From NCBI RefSeq assembly GCF_029633915.1, contig NZ_CP091092.1, forward strand, positions 2,108,001 to 2,172,000: a stretch of DNA of 64,000 bases, read 5' to 3'. The notes under the pieces are model-generated. The model saw only the letters and a program-made list of their open reading frames with translations, was not told the origin of the DNA and searched no databases. Each line of letters opens with the position of its first letter. Position 1 is the first letter of the stretch. The DNA is from Methanomicrobium antiquum. GTDB taxonomy: Archaea > Halobacteriota > Methanomicrobia > Methanomicrobiales > Methanomicrobiaceae. The position numbers and the translations under genes were made by a program. Positions 35,845-44,437 of the stretch are shown one piece after another.

Positions 35845-36402
35845 ATCTATGTATACTTTATTTTACATTATGTTATATCAATGATACATATACACATGGT
35901 TAAACCAGAGATAGATCTATTTGCTACTGCTAAGTACTATCAGTCAGGGATCATTGCATTATTTTTAATATCATCTGCATTTTCAGCCAGTTCAAATACA
36001 TCTAAAAATTCAGTTTTTATTTTGGAAAGGCAAATTCAGCAAAAAAAGGCTCTTCGTCAGATCGTGTGGGTAGTTATTACAACTTCTACTGAATCATCCG
36101 GGTTTTCAGCAGGATTATAACACATTCCTTAATCTAACTGATCAATTCCTGAGATTTCTGGCTGAATTGCTGATCCAACTGATTAAATTTCACCCATTCA
36201 AAACAGCGAAGAGCCTAAAAAAACGCGTTTATATTTTTGCAGTAAATTTGGGGTATTATAAACCCTAAATTTAAGGCATTTTGTTTAATTTCAGGAAATA
36301 AAATTAAGGTCCGTTCATTAATCTAAATTGAGGAGAAGAATCTCCTCTGTTATACAATTCAAAAATAATTTTTTAAATTTACCTTTTGTTTTTTGCGCTT
36401 TC
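35845..36402. other. Gene-free stretch between CotH and KEOPS regions
   Basis: No convincing gene. An open stretch at 35881-36120 on the plus strand lacks a ribosome-binding site and any recognisable domain. The rest is AT-rich with short A/T runs; no tRNA and no repeat element were seen. Confidence 0.4.
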
Positions 36403-36510
36403 TTATCTTCTCTTCTGATTCTTTCCGGACTGTACCTGTGCAGGTGCTGATTCCTTTGATTTTACTTCGTTTTTAAAGTTCTTTCCTTCTGATTTCTGGT
36501 TTTTTGCCAT
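36403..36510 (-). CDS. Possible 35-residue basic peptide
   Basis: ATG 36510 to TAA 36403 on the minus strand encodes MAKNQKSEGKNFKNEVKSKE followed by 15 more residues ending GKNQKRR. The composition (Lys, Asn, Gln, Ser; no hydrophobic core) is that of small disordered nucleic-acid-binding peptides. No strong ribosome-binding site is present, so the coding status is uncertain. Confidence 0.4.
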   Translation of the reverse strand: MAKNQKSEGKNFKNEVKSKESAPAQVQSGKNQKRR

Positions 36511-36638
36511 ATGATATCATACTCAGATTAAGTATATACGCCTTTTGCCTATTAAAATATATAAATTAAAATAATATGGCTTTTGATGATTGTAAAAAGA
36601 AATATTTAAGCTTCTTTTGATAAATTTGACATTATAAT

Positions 36639-38237
36639 TCAATGGAGGTATCTTGCTCTTTGTTTTATCTCCAAAACACGCTCCAATACTGAGTCTGCAT
36701 CCACAAATGCTGATTTATAACCCTCAGAAAATGAAACTGCCAGATTATCATGTCCCGGTGCTGTACTCTCAAGAGTCTGGAAAAATACATGAACATCCAC
36801 CCCGCGCGACTCAGTCTCGGAAGAGATGTAAGACAGGCCAAAATCAATGAGATAACAGACATGACCGCTTTTACCCCCCACAATAATATTTGAGGTTGTA
36901 AGATCGCCATGGATTATTCCGCATTTGTGAAGACGTCCAACCAAAATTCCGGCATTAAAGACATTATCATCTGTTAAAACAAGTTTTAGCATATCACCTT
37001 TGATATTTTCCATCACAAGGCTGTCATCTGTGACATCTTTTATTATTGGTGTTAAAACGCCGCCTCTTCTTGCAAGCGAAATCACTCGTGCTTCGGCACG
37101 GGTTCTTTCTGCAATAAGTTGCCGGTCAAGCTCTTTATTTCTATATCCCTTTGAAAGCCGGCGCTTTACTACATAGTCGTCACCCAAAATTGTTACAACA
37201 GCCTCTGCACCCCGTGCAGTTCCGTTTTCAATGAGATTTGCCTTTCCATAGCTGATATCTCCGGTATCACGGCGCCATAAAACACTGACATCATCTGAGC
37301 GGTATGAAGGATTAACACCGGAATTTTCAACCGGAATTGTCTGGCCGGCCTCAAGCATGATTTTTCCGGTATAAGCAATCATTGCACCGTTGTCGCCGAT
37401 GAACTTTTTTTCAGGAACAAAAAATTCAGCACCTCTCTCCTCACACATTACAAGAAGCATCTCTCTTAAACGCTCATTTGCACCGACACCCCCGACCAGC
37501 AAAACCTCATTCTTTCCGGAATGGGCAAGGGCACGTTCTGTCACCTCAACACACATTGCAAAGGCAGTCTCCTGAAATCCGGCGCATACATCTTCAATTG
37601 GTGCTTTACAGTCCTTTGCGGCCGACATCAGACCGGAAAACGCAAGATCCATTCCCTTAACAGTATAGGGTAAGTTTACAGGAGAGCCTTTTTTTGCATA
37701 ATTTTCAATCAGAGGACCGCCGGGATGTGGAAGACCACGGCTTCTTGCAAACTTGTCAAGGGCATTTCCAAGGCCGATATCCAGAGTTTCTCCAAAAATC
37801 CTGTACCTTGATTTTAAAAATCCTAAAACCTGCGTGTTAGCTCCGCTTGCGTACAAAACTATTGGATCATCACAGCCACAGGTATGCCTCCCGATTTCAA
37901 CATGCGCAACGCAGTGGTTAACGCCTATTAAAGGAACGTTTAGTGCAATAGCAATTGAGCGTGCCGCGGTTGCAACAGTCCTGAGGCATGGCCCAAGACC
38001 CGGACCCTGTGAAAAAGCAACTCCTGAAATATCTTTTAAATCAACATCCAAAAGAGCCTTTGAGACAACATCCTTTAAAACGGCGGCATGATGCTGTGCG
38101 GCCTCACGGGGATGAATACCACCATTTGGCGGGCTATATGGATTTGAATGCAGGGAGATTAACTCCTCTCCAAAAACAGCGGCACTGAGGTTCCACGCTG
38201 TCCCCTCAATACCCAGTATTTGCCTACTTCCAGGCAT
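36639..38237 (-). CDS. Kae1-Bud32 fusion (KEOPS tRNA t6A synthesis)
   Basis: 532 residues joining two KEOPS subunits. Residues 1 to ~325 are Kae1/TsaD: ILGIEGTAWNLSAAVFG, the metal-binding His108 and His112 in GVNHCVAHVEIG, GGVGANERLREML, and DNGAMIAYTG. From about 335 comes Bud32, a small atypical kinase: GDDYVVKRRLSKGYR, catalytic IIHGDLTTSNIIV and LIDFGLSYIS. Together with Pcc1 and Cgi121 the complex adds threonylcarbamoyl to A37 of ANN-decoding tRNAs; Bud32 acts as the regulator ATPase. The fusion is known in many euryarchaea. It lies six bases behind the S27ae stop in the conserved block. Confidence 0.97.
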   Translation of the reverse strand: MPGSRQILGIEGTAWNLSAAVFGEELISLHSNPYSPPNGGIHPREAAQHHAAVLKDVVSKALLDVDLKDISGVAFSQGPGLGPCLRTVATAARSIAIALNVPLIGVNHCVAHVEIGRHTCGCDDPIVLYASGANTQVLGFLKSRYRIFGETLDIGLGNALDKFARSRGLPHPGGPLIENYAKKGSPVNLPYTVKGMDLAFSGLMSAAKDCKAPIEDVCAGFQETAFAMCVEVTERALAHSGKNEVLLVGGVGANERLREMLLVMCEERGAEFFVPEKKFIGDNGAMIAYTGKIMLEAGQTIPVENSGVNPSYRSDDVSVLWRRDTGDISYGKANLIENGTARGAEAVVTILGDDYVVKRRLSKGYRNKELDRQLIAERTRAEARVISLARRGGVLTPIIKDVTDDSLVMENIKGDMLKLVLTDDNVFNAGILVGRLHKCGIIHGDLTTSNIIVGGKSGHVCYLIDFGLSYISSETESRGVDVHVFFQTLESTAPGHDNLAVSFSEGYKSAFVDADSVLERVLEIKQRARYLH

Positions 38238-38243
38238 TATTAC

Positions 38244-38426
38244 TTATTTGTTGAATTCTGTATATCCGCACTTGCCGCATGCAACACGATCGCTGTGCTG
38301 TGCCATGAATACACCGGGACCGCAGCGTGGGCAGTTTCTGCGCTGTGCTACAGCCTTGTCGCCCTCAACCTTGTACATGGATGAGCGTTTAACAGCAGAT
38401 TTTGTCTGTTGTTTCTTTGCCGCCAT
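38244..38426 (-). CDS. rps27ae: Small-subunit ribosomal protein S27ae
   Basis: 60 residues. The C-terminal zinc finger [20 protein letters not shown] with a final CGKCGYTEF is the family signature; the N-terminus is basic and disordered as usual. It binds zinc and sits on the head of the small subunit. It starts six bases after S24e and ends seven bases before Kae1-Bud32, an order kept in most euryarchaea, so all three are co-transcribed. There is no ubiquitin fusion, unlike in eukaryotes. Confidence 0.97.
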   Translation of the reverse strand: MAAKKQQTKSAVKRSSMYKVEGDKAVAQRRNCPRCGPGVFMAQHSDRVACGKCGYTEFNK

Positions 38427-38432
38427 GACGCC

Positions 38433-38738
38433 TCAGGCCTCCGCTTCTTCAGATTTCTCTTCTTCAGCATGACAGCGTTTGACAATATAATCAAGCTCGG
38501 TTGCCTTAAGATCTTCTACGTTCTCGTAAATACGTGCAGATGCAACAATTTCCTGCTTTCCAAACTCGCCCTCAAGTGAATCAACAACACAGTTTGCCAT
38601 ATTCACATTGCGAAGTGCGCAAAGCTTTCCCATTATCTCTTTTCTGGAAGGTGTTGCGCCTTCGTATTTAAGAACAAAATCAAGCTCTGTGCGGTTAAGA
38701 AGCTTGTTTTCCTCATCTCTTATAAATTCGAAGTCCAT
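38433..38738 (-). CDS. rps24e: Small-subunit ribosomal protein S24e
   Basis: 101 residues, normal length. The family pattern is MDFEFIRDEENKLLNRTELD, then the NRRKEIMGKL-like segment TPSRKEIMGKLCALRNVN, and a long helical, acidic C-terminus ending EEEKSEEAEA. It lies at the start of the short S24e-S27ae-Kae1 run; the 80 bases before it, up to the DUF359 gene, are AT-rich and could hold a promoter. Confidence 0.95.
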   Translation of the reverse strand: MDFEFIRDEENKLLNRTELDFVLKYEGATPSRKEIMGKLCALRNVNMANCVVDSLEGEFGKQEIVASARIYENVEDLKATELDYIVKRCHAEEEKSEEAEA

Positions 38739-38818
38739 CGATATCCCTCAAATATTGTCCACATATTTATTTAAAACCAACAGCCTGACAATTATATAAA
38801 TTTATAAAAAAATTCAGA

Positions 38819-39304
38819 TCAAACCTGAACAAAAAGTGAAAAAAGTTCTTCTGCACGTTTTTTTGAGGCGGAATCAACAATTCTGACTACAACACCCTCA
38901 CACGGCTGTCCGTATAACACTGCGCTCTTCTCAGACAACATCATTACAAGCGGAATTACCGCCAAATCCTCTTCTCCCTCAACATGCACAAGTGCTGGTG
39001 AATTATCAACACCTGTACGAAGCGCACAGATAAGCTCTTCTGTAATAAACCCGGCAGGATTTTTTACCTCAATTCTTTTTACAGGCAGAAGAGGTGTACA
39101 TTTGCAGGGTTCACGCATTGTATTTCCGTCAATCACCGAAAGCTGTGGGACAATGCCCTTTCGTCTTAAGTTTCTTGTGACGACATCGCCAACAGCATAT
39201 ATTGGCGCATCACCAAGGTATTTTAAGGCACTGTCAATGTCAGGAAAAAGAGCACCAAAAGGCTCTTTAAACTTAACTCTCTCAGACTCCGGAAGATACC
39301 ACAT
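38819..39304 (-). CDS. GTP-dependent dephospho-CoA kinase (DUF359)
   Basis: 161 residues, matching the archaeal enzyme that makes the last step of coenzyme A synthesis, phosphorylating dephospho-CoA with GTP. Conserved segments are FGALFPDIDSALKYLG, IYAVGDVVTRNLRRKGIVPQ, SVIDGNTMRE, ITEELICALRTG, and VEGEEDLAVIPLVMML with GQPCEGVVV near the end. The start ATG 39304 lies five bases after the Spt4 stop. The neighbourhood Spt4-DUF359-S24e is conserved in euryarchaea, which supports the assignment. Confidence 0.93.
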   Translation of the reverse strand: MWYLPESERVKFKEPFGALFPDIDSALKYLGDAPIYAVGDVVTRNLRRKGIVPQLSVIDGNTMREPCKCTPLLPVKRIEVKNPAGFITEELICALRTGVDNSPALVHVEGEEDLAVIPLVMMLSEKSAVLYGQPCEGVVVRIVDSASKKRAEELFSLFVQV

Positions 39305-39309
39305 ACTTT

Positions 39310-39513
39310 CTAGCGTACTTTTAAGGCATACCGTCCGGGCATGTCAATATTCATCTTTTCTGCAATTTTTGATCTTTTTGGATCGACAATATATAGATAT
39401 CCGGTCCAGTCATCGCTTAAATTTGAGCTTCCGCAGGTAACACACGATTCTCCGTCAACTACATGATGACAGTTTCTACATACACGAACCTGCTTCTTAC
39501 TCCTTGGCGGCAT
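39310..39513 (-). CDS. spt4: Transcription elongation factor Spt4 (RpoE'')
   Basis: 67 residues from ATG 39513, which lies inside the end of rpo7; the upstream frame (8 more residues) is unlikely. The zinc site is seen as VCRNCHHVVDGESCVTCGSS (CxxC...CxxC), followed by DDWTGYLYIVDPKRSKIAEK and the final strand ALKV. With Spt5 it clamps RNA polymerase for processive elongation. The 17-base overlap with rpo7 means coupled translation. Confidence 0.94.
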   Translation of the reverse strand: MPPRSKKQVRVCRNCHHVVDGESCVTCGSSNLSDDWTGYLYIVDPKRSKIAEKMNIDMPGRYALKVR

Positions 39514-40069
39514 CTGCTTTTGCTCCTTCAAGCTCATCTGTTATCCATGATTCAGTACCAAGACCCGCCTGCCTCATAGTAAGACCAATCTTACTCTCAC
39601 GCGGATCACGCTCGGAAAGACTCAGTGAAACAACACGGGCACGGACTCCGTCTCCCACTGCAATCTGGCGCTTTGATTCCTGACAGATAAGTCTTGCATT
39701 CTTCTCATCGAAATTGATGAAATCATCACTTATCTGACTGACGTGAAGCATCGCATCAATTGGTCCAAGTGAGACAAACGCTCCGAAGCTTGTTGTTTCA
39801 ACAACCTCTCCTTCAACAATCTCCTGCATTGAAAGGCGAAGAACTACTGCGTCAAATTCGACATAGTAATAGACTGCACCATCACTCGGAATAATATCGC
39901 CTTCACCCACGGCATGGATTTCAGTGACGGCAATGAAAATGCCGATATCCTTGTCAATACTGCCCTCAAGCTGTTTTTGAAGTTCATCGAGGACAACAAC
40001 ACTTAAGTCCTCTCCAAGGCGGGTCGGCGGGACACGCACCTTGTCCTGAAGTCTCATCTTATAATACAT
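39497..40069 (-). CDS. rpo7: RNA polymerase subunit Rpo7 (RpoE')
   Basis: 190 residues. The N-terminal RNP-like domain begins MYYKMRLQDKVRVPPTRLGE and contains the DVGIFIAV-type strand and GDGAVYYYVEFDAVVLR-like segment. The C-terminal S1/OB domain holds GEVVETTSFGAFVSLGPIDA, MLHVSQISDDF and GDGVRARVVSLSLSER. With Rpo4 it forms the stalk of archaeal RNA polymerase, which helps open the promoter and bind the transcript. It is in the operon aIF2 gamma, PIN protein, Rpo7, Spt4. Confidence 0.96.
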   Translation of the reverse strand: MYYKMRLQDKVRVPPTRLGEDLSVVVLDELQKQLEGSIDKDIGIFIAVTEIHAVGEGDIIPSDGAVYYYVEFDAVVLRLSMQEIVEGEVVETTSFGAFVSLGPIDAMLHVSQISDDFINFDEKNARLICQESKRQIAVGDGVRARVVSLSLSERDPRESKIGLTMRQAGLGTESWITDELEGAKADAAKE

Positions 40070-40096
40070 CTTTAATTCACCATTCTGCCTGTAAAT

Positions 40097-40477
40097 TCAG
40101 CCTCTGATTATCTCCAGAGTCTTTTGATTTCTAAGTACTATCACATCAATATTATTTTCAAGAAGCTTATTTTTAAGCCCCCTGTCGTTGGTCAGAACCA
40201 TACAGTCCATCTCTTCTGCGGTCTTTACAATCATATCATCGACAGGGATACTGCTTTTGACATTATCGATAACAGTGCACCGGCGCGACAATGAGAGGCC
40301 AACCCGTGCGGCTGACGCATCCCGTCCGCGACCGAGGGAAAGACCTTCAAGTTCTGCCACAACGCCTTTTATTGTTACCGGATCAAACGATCCTACAAGA
40401 TTCTCCGTTTCAGAGAATATGTCAACTCCGAACTGTCCGGGAATCATCAGTGCGTTTGCATCGAATAATACTTTCAC
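40097..40477 (-). CDS. FCF1-type PIN-domain protein
   Basis: 126 residues from GTG 40477, whose last two bases overlap the stop of aIF2 gamma (GTGA). A start further upstream would lie inside that gene. PIN features are [19 protein letters not shown] with the first acidic residue, [30 protein letters not shown] with the middle Asp residues, and [13 protein letters not shown] with the last one. Related archaeal proteins are compared with FCF1/Utp24, which cuts rRNA precursors. All four acidic positions appear to be present, so ribonuclease activity is likely. Confidence 0.9.
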   Translation of the reverse strand: MKVLFDANALMIPGQFGVDIFSETENLVGSFDPVTIKGVVAELEGLSLGRGRDASAARVGLSLSRRCTVIDNVKSSIPVDDMIVKTAEEMDCMVLTNDRGLKNKLLENNIDVIVLRNQKTLEIIRG

Positions 40478-41709
40478 TCTACCAGAGTTCCCATTCCGAT
40501 AAGACGCCAGCGTCCGCCGACCATCCTGCTGATAGCGATTCGTGAGCCGACCGATACACATACCGGTCTTTTTAGAACAACTTCAACAATATCCTTCTTT
40601 GTGTTTATTACAACACCTACTGTGACTGCTGTTCCGACGGAGAGCATTAAGGGCTCTTTGTGCCTAAGAGGTTCGATTGTAAATTCATCATCAGCGCCGA
40701 CAACCCTTTCCATTAAGGAAACACTAAAGGAAAGTTTATCCCAGACTGGGGGAAGTTTTCCGGGGTGTCCTGCAACCTGTCCTGCAAGTGCATCGCTTTT
40801 GGTGATGGCTGGATCAAGCTTTGTTCCGATCCCTAACAGACCACCAGGGGTTGCCTCAGGGACCTTCTTTGTTCCGGCGTTGATTGTCGTTACTTTTGTA
40901 GTTATAGGCTCCCAGTGTATCTGATTTTCAGCCTCCACTTTTCTGCCGGGGCGAATCTCAATCTCATCACCCTCCAGAAAAATCCCGTGTGTAAGTGAAC
41001 CGCCGATAACGCCGCCTTTTACATCACGCCAACTGCATCCGGGTTTGTTTATATCAAAAGATCTTGCAACAAGCATCAGCGGATCATCGCTTGGATTGCG
41101 TTTTGGAGATGGAATATATTCGTCTATTGCAGACAAAAGAGCTCCGATATTTATGCCCTTTTGAGCAGATACAGGGATAACAGGCGCATTTTCAGCAATT
41201 GTTCCCTTAACGAACTTTTTTATCTGTTTATAGTGAGCAAGTGCCTGTTCCTGTGATACAACATCAATCTTATTCTGTACTATTATGATATTTTTAATTC
41301 CAACAAGCTCAAGAGCCATCAGGTGCTCTTTTGTCTGAGGCTGTGGACATTTTTCGTTTGCCGCAATTACAAGCATTGCACCGTCCATGAGTGCCGAGCC
41401 TGAAAGCATGGTTGCCATTAAAGTCTCATGCCCTGGTGCGTCAACAAATGATATTGTCCTGTACGGCTCGCATTTTCCGCCGCAGTTTTTGCACTCCTCT
41501 GTTGTTGAATATGATTCCTGACCTTCACAGTCTGTGCATTTGTATATTGTTGCGTCAGCATATCCAAGACGGATGGATATACCACGCTTTATCTCTTCGC
41601 TGTGCCTGTCAGTCCATTGACCTGTGATTCCTGAAACTAGAGTGGTCTTGCCATGATCCACATGCCCTACAAGACCAATATTAACATCGGGGACTAATTC
41701 GCCGCTCAC
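40474..41709 (-). CDS. eif2g: Translation initiation factor aIF2 gamma
   Basis: 411 residues. GTPase motifs are GHVDHGKT (15-22), DAPGH in [11 protein letters not shown] and NKID in [10 protein letters not shown] zinc knuckle of four Cys (CTDCEG...CKNCGG) lies between the switch regions, which separates aIF2 gamma from EF1A. Domains II and III follow, with the RSFDINKPG segment. The factor carries initiator Met-tRNA to the small subunit. The start is GTG 41709 with AAGGAGG 11-16 bases upstream, and a TATA-like CATATATTTATAAG directly before that. It leads the operon that runs to Spt4 and beyond. Confidence 0.97.
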   Translation of the reverse strand: MSGELVPDVNIGLVGHVDHGKTTLVSGITGQWTDRHSEEIKRGISIRLGYADATIYKCTDCEGQESYSTTEECKNCGGKCEPYRTISFVDAPGHETLMATMLSGSALMDGAMLVIAANEKCPQPQTKEHLMALELVGIKNIIIVQNKIDVVSQEQALAHYKQIKKFVKGTIAENAPVIPVSAQKGINIGALLSAIDEYIPSPKRNPSDDPLMLVARSFDINKPGCSWRDVKGGVIGGSLTHGIFLEGDEIEIRPGRKVEAENQIHWEPITTKVTTINAGTKKVPEATPGGLLGIGTKLDPAITKSDALAGQVAGHPGKLPPVWDKLSFSVSLMERVVGADDEFTIEPLRHKEPLMLSVGTAVTVGVVINTKKDIVEVVLKRPVCVSVGSRIAISRMVGGRWRLIGMGTLVE

Positions 41710-42020
41710 TACTTCTCAAACCTCCTTATAAATATATGTCAACATTACTTATACCTGCTCTGTGATAGTAAAACCAGAGAAAAAACAGTACAAAAATGCA
41801 AATGTTCTGTATATATTTATAATCAGGTAATCAATAAACTTTGGTATGGATATAAAAAGAATTTAAAAGGCCGGCCAAATTGCTCTGATAGTCAGATAAA
41901 AGAGCATATGAAAATTCCTGCATGTAATATATAGGGAAAATACTATCTAAATCAACTTTTCTTAACACTACAAAACACATTAAGTAAGAAACAATTATAA
42001 CAAATGACACAAAAAGTAAA

Positions 42021-42047
42021 ACTGTATATAAGCAGGAACATTTCCTG
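42021..42047 (+). promoter_or_regulatory. nikR promoter with palindromic operator candidate
   Basis: TATA box GTATATAAG at 42024-42032, immediately followed by the palindrome CAGGAACATTTCCTG at 42033-42047 (6-bp arms, 3-base centre), which lies between TATA box and expected transcription start. A repressor bound there would block initiation; autoregulation by NikR is the obvious guess. Bases 41710-42020 hold no gene. Confidence 0.5.
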
Positions 42048-42092
42048 GGAATCAGGACTGTTTTTGTAGAGATTTAATTTTGGTGATTCAAT

Positions 42093-42524
42093 ATGGTACA
42101 CGAGTCAGATCTTTCAAGAATAGGAATATCACTTCCTAAAAATCTTCTGGACAAATTTGATGAGATTTTAAACTGCCGCGGATATTCATCGCGCTCTGAG
42201 GGTATTCGAGATGCAATACGAAGTTATATCACTTATTATCAGTGGATGTCGGATGTGCAGGGAGAAAGGCAGGGTGTCATCACAATGGTATATGATCATG
42301 AACACCGTGGTCTTCTTCAGGTGTTAACTGATATTCAGCACGACAATCTGAAAATAATTCAGTCATCACTTCACGCACATGTAAGCCACGAAAAGTGCCT
42401 CGAGGTCATTTTGGTCCGTGGTGATGCCGGAGAAATTAAAAAGATTGCCGAGACTTTAATGGCGCAAAAAGGCGTTGAATCAGTTAAACTAACAACAATA
42501 CCTATAGAACCGCACCAGCATTAA
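42093..42524 (+). CDS. nikR: Nickel-responsive transcription regulator NikR
   Basis: 143 residues, normal length. The N-terminal ribbon-helix-helix is RIGISLPKNLLDKFDEIL followed by RGYSSRSEGIRDAIRSYI. The C-terminal ACT-like domain carries the nickel ligands: the His cluster in MVYDHEHRG, HVSHEKCLEVILVRG (two His and the Cys), and a final strand VKLTTI. When nickel is bound it represses uptake genes; methanogens need nickel for factor F430. The nickel ligands are intact. It is transcribed alone from the promoter just upstream. Confidence 0.93.
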   Translation: MVHESDLSRIGISLPKNLLDKFDEILNCRGYSSRSEGIRDAIRSYITYYQWMSDVQGERQGVITMVYDHEHRGLLQVLTDIQHDNLKIIQSSLHAHVSHEKCLEVILVRGDAGEIKKIAETLMAQKGVESVKLTTIPIEPHQH

Positions 42525-42697
42525 AAGACCTGAAAAAAACATAAAATACCTGAAACAATTAAAGAATTAAAGACCTGAATAAAGACCAGTAATTATTCAA
42601 AAATTATTCAAAACAATTATTCAAAAAAAGAAGCATTAAAGTATGAAAAAATATTTTTTACAGGCTTAAAAGCCCCATATTTTTTATTTCCCCGGAC

Positions 42698-42982
42698 TTA
42701 TCCGGCGCCAACGCCTGTTACATCATCAAAGGCATCTTCTAAGTCCTTTGAACTTAAGTCTTCAGCTCTGTTTAATCTCTCAATATCTGATATTTCTGTG
42801 CGCTCTTTCTTCTCTTTTAGAGACCTGGCAGGAATTAACATATCAGCCCTGTAAAAAAGCTCTGTCGAATCAAGCTTTGCAAAAGTATAGCCTTCTGAAT
42901 TTGAAATTTCCACAATTTTTCCGGTAGTTCCTGTCCTTGGGTACCTGACAACTGCACCTATAGACAATTCATCATCCTGCAT
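42698..42982 (-). CDS. DUF2098 protein (methanogen-associated)
   Basis: 94 residues. The N-terminal ~60 residues form a small beta domain: GAVVRYPRTGTTGKIVEI, FAKLDSTELFYRADMLIPA, matching DUF2098, a family nearly confined to methanogens. The C-terminus is acidic and helical and ends DVTGVGAG. The gene is divergent from the YcaO gene, only 58 bases away, so both promoters share this gap. Such proteins often neighbour methanogenesis-marker genes; the molecular role is unknown. Confidence 0.75.
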   Translation of the reverse strand: MQDDELSIGAVVRYPRTGTTGKIVEISNSEGYTFAKLDSTELFYRADMLIPARSLKEKKERTEISDIERLNRAEDLSSKDLEDAFDDVTGVGAG

Positions 42983-43040
42983 ATCTGATAATTTTGTGTG
43001 CGTCTAAAATATAAACATTGGGCGTCTAAAAACTTCTGCA

Positions 43041-44213
43041 ATGAATGCCATCCCGATTAACAGGGTAAAAAAAGAATACAAATGCGGTACACAAAGGGCA
43101 GTTGAGCCCAAAAAGACCCTTGACAAAATAAGACCGTTAATGGAGGAGATAGGCGTTGTTGACGTCTTTGAAACAACCGACAATGACAGAACAAAAATTC
43201 CGGTCTTTTCAGCCATAAGACCTGCCGCGGCATGGGGCGGCACAAAAATAAACTATGGCAAAGGCGTAACTTCTGATGAGGCCAAAGCATCAGCAATGAT
43301 GGAGGCAATCGAGCGCTTCAGTGCCGAGTACCGTGGCGAAAGGATGGAATTTGCAAGCTATGAACAGCTGGGATTAACAAAGGCACTGGATCCAAAAGAA
43401 CTTATTCTGCCACGTGAGATGCAAATCGGAGAAGAGACACACTGGATATTGGCATGGGATCTTTTAGGTGAAACTGAAATGCATGTTCCTGCAAATGCTG
43501 TTTATCACCCATATGATCCTCTGGGAATGGCCCAACAGCTTTTCAGAAGTGACGCGAACGGACTTGCTGCAGGAAATGTCAGAGAAGAGGCAATACTTCA
43601 TGCAATGTATGAGGTAATCGAAAGAGATGCCCTAAGCTGTGCCGAAAAGAACAGATTCCTTGGCAAAAGACTTGTAATTGATACAGAAGGCCCTCTTTTA
43701 AATCTTTTAAATAAATTTGAGGATCAGGGAATTATTATTCATCTCTGGTACATTGACGGAAAAACAGGAGTTCATACAGTCGCCGCTGCCGCGGATGATG
43801 AACTGACAAAAGACCCACAGATGCTTGTAATAGGTTCAGGTTCGCATTTAAGCCCTGAAATTGCCGCATTTCGTGCCCTGACCGAGGTTGCACAGAGAAG
43901 AGGGCGAAATATAAGAGGAGATATTGAGAACAAAAGCCGTGTTGCAATTGTTGAAAAAGCCGGATATGAAAGGCTTAAAAGAATAAACAGAATCTGGTTT
44001 GAAGAGGCCAAAGACGAGGTAAAATTCTCAGAAATTCCTGATAAAAGCACAGATTTTCTCGATGAAGACTTAAAAATCATTTTAAAAGATCTTGAAGAGC
44101 ACACAGACAGTGTCTTTGTAGCAGATCTCTCCAAAACAGAGATTCCGGTTGTAAGAGTGATAATACCCGGATTTGAAGTTTCATATACCGATTCATCAAG
44201 AAGGAAAAAATAA
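43041..44213 (+). CDS. YcaO protein for McrA glycine thioamidation
   Basis: 390 residues, methanogenesis marker protein 1. It has the YcaO ATP-binding core: GTQRAVEPKKTLDKIRP, FSAIRPAAAWGGTKINYGKG, EAKASAMMEAIERFSAEYRG, the IERDALSCAE helix, and EIAAFRALTEVAQRRGR. YcaO enzymes activate the peptide backbone with ATP; this branch, usually with TfuA, converts a glycine in methyl-coenzyme M reductase to thioglycine. No tfuA gene is adjacent. The C-terminus is short and charged. Its presence is strong evidence that the host is a methanogen or a close relative. Confidence 0.93.
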   Translation: MNAIPINRVKKEYKCGTQRAVEPKKTLDKIRPLMEEIGVVDVFETTDNDRTKIPVFSAIRPAAAWGGTKINYGKGVTSDEAKASAMMEAIERFSAEYRGERMEFASYEQLGLTKALDPKELILPREMQIGEETHWILAWDLLGETEMHVPANAVYHPYDPLGMAQQLFRSDANGLAAGNVREEAILHAMYEVIERDALSCAEKNRFLGKRLVIDTEGPLLNLLNKFEDQGIIIHLWYIDGKTGVHTVAAAADDELTKDPQMLVIGSGSHLSPEIAAFRALTEVAQRRGRNIRGDIENKSRVAIVEKAGYERLKRINRIWFEEAKDEVKFSEIPDKSTDFLDEDLKIILKDLEEHTDSVFVADLSKTEIPVVRVIIPGFEVSYTDSSRRKK

Positions 44214-44437
44214 ACTGCCTCCAAAAAAATAAGAGGAGAAATACTTATAAAAACTTATAAAATTGTAAAATTGTAAAATTGTATAAAAAAAAGATTTTAG
44301 CCGGAAAATCAGGCATAAACCAAAATTCCGGCTGACATTATATTTTTATCGTGAAGGTTTTCCTTAAATCCTTAATCACGTGGACCTTAATTTATAACCT
44401 CAGTTTATTTCCTTAATTTAGACTTAATTTTCATACC

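Noticed and set aside
35881-36120. 79-codon open frame on the plus strand
   Set aside because: No ribosome-binding site, no recognisable domain, composition unlike neighbours; it is probably chance in a gene-free gap.
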